Below are positions 6,614-6,881 of a stretch of 6,881 bases of DNA, piece by piece (positions within the stretch are counted from its first letter, which is position 1; every line of letters begins with the position of its first letter). A program made the position numbers and the translations under genes. The notes under the pieces were generated by a model. The model saw only the letters and a program-made list of their open reading frames with translations, was not told the DNA's origin and made no database searches. The DNA comes from Bacteroidales bacterium (GTDB taxonomy: Bacteria > Bacteroidota > Bacteroidia > Bacteroidales > UBA12077), in the NCBI GenBank assembly GCA_030600865.1, contig JAUVUS010000132.1, positions 1-6,881 of the forward strand, written 5' to 3'.

Positions 6614-6881
6614 ATGAGAAAAATTATTTCAATTAAAAAAAATGCATTAATTATTTTAAGCTTCATGCTTATATTATCTTGTACAAATAATTCTACCATG
6701 ATTCCACCTGTTGCAAAGAAAATTCCAAAAGAACTAACGATTCATGAACATACCCGGGTTGATAATTATTTTTGGTTAAATGAGAGAGAAAATTCTGAGG
6801 TTATAAAATATCTCGAAGATGAAAATGCCTACACGAAATCAGTATTGAAACCTACCGAAAAATTTCAGAAAGATTTATTCC
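6614..6881 (+). CDS. ptrB: Oligopeptidase B (prolyl oligopeptidase family S9A), lipoprotein form, 5' part only
   Basis: The first 89 codons of a gene that runs off the right edge. Residues 1-23 form a lipoprotein signal peptide: basic MRKIISIKK, a hydrophobic stretch, then lipobox ILSC with Cys23. After a short linker comes the typical oligopeptidase B opening, PPVAKKIPKELTIHEHTRVD, then NYFWL, then a stretch with VIKYLEDENAYT. It closely follows the E. coli PtrB start (PxAxxIPHxMTxHGxTRxDNYYWL, xxVLDYLxxENxY). Family members cleave peptides after Lys or Arg. The catalytic Ser, Asp and His lie in the missing C-terminal part, so activity cannot be judged. E. coli PtrB is cytoplasmic, whereas a lipobox predicts an envelope-anchored enzyme here. 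The ATG at 6614 is preferred because the ATG at 6603 meets a stop after four codons. Confidence 0.88.
   Translation, partial: MRKIISIKKNALIILSFMLILSCTNNSTMIPPVAKKIPKELTIHEHTRVDNYFWLNERENSEVIKYLEDENAYTKSVLKPTEKFQKDLF

Noticed and set aside
6603..6616. ATG at 6603 as the oligopeptidase start
   Set aside because: That frame reads Met-Asn-Leu-Ile and then a stop. The lipoprotein signal is in frame only with the ATG at 6614.

Overview
The window looks like chromosomal DNA of a member of the Bacteroidota. It is strongly AT-rich (around 30% GC by eye), lacks obvious Shine-Dalgarno sites, and carries a sensor with a double reg_prop propeller and Y_Y_Y domain, an architecture typical of that phylum. 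The species cannot be fixed from the sequence.

Layout. Nearly everything from 1 to 6486 reads on the minus strand, so transcription runs from high to low coordinates. In that direction there is a 66-residue PspC-domain membrane protein (6486-6286) and a 162-bp spacer with a conserved leader block. A Cache-domain histidine kinase follows (6123-4372), then a short receiver-domain relic between the two kinase genes. Next is a 1295-residue hybrid sensor kinase (4272-385) with 14 propeller blades, Y_Y_Y, one membrane helix, HisKA, HATPase_c and a C-terminal receiver. After that come a 39-codon truncated relic (372-253), a spacer with a second copy of the leader block, and the first 42 codons of another membrane protein (128-1) that runs off the window. 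On the plus strand, divergent from the PspC gene, a lipoprotein-type oligopeptidase B gene begins at 6614 and runs off the right edge.

How the genes fit together. The two kinases are paralogous in their linker and catalytic halves but carry unrelated sensor halves: an extracytoplasmic single Cache domain in one and a large periplasmic propeller sensor in the other. Only the second retains a receiver, and it has no AraC-type DNA-binding domain. Any transcriptional output must therefore go through a partner outside the window. One inference is that the Cache kinase, whose own receiver appears to have been deleted, now signals through the neighbouring receiver or a separate regulator.

The most interesting observation is that this is a kinase array with scars at its junctions. 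There is a receiver fragment between kinases 1 and 2. A truncated copy of the next gene's N terminus sits directly after kinase 2. A 36-nt leader block (30 of 36 identical) lies upstream of two of the genes. Together these suggest repeated duplication, domain swapping and deletion in a tandem signalling cluster. I see no RNA genes, CRISPR array, insertion sequence or phage feature, and no gene-free stretch longer than about 160 bases.
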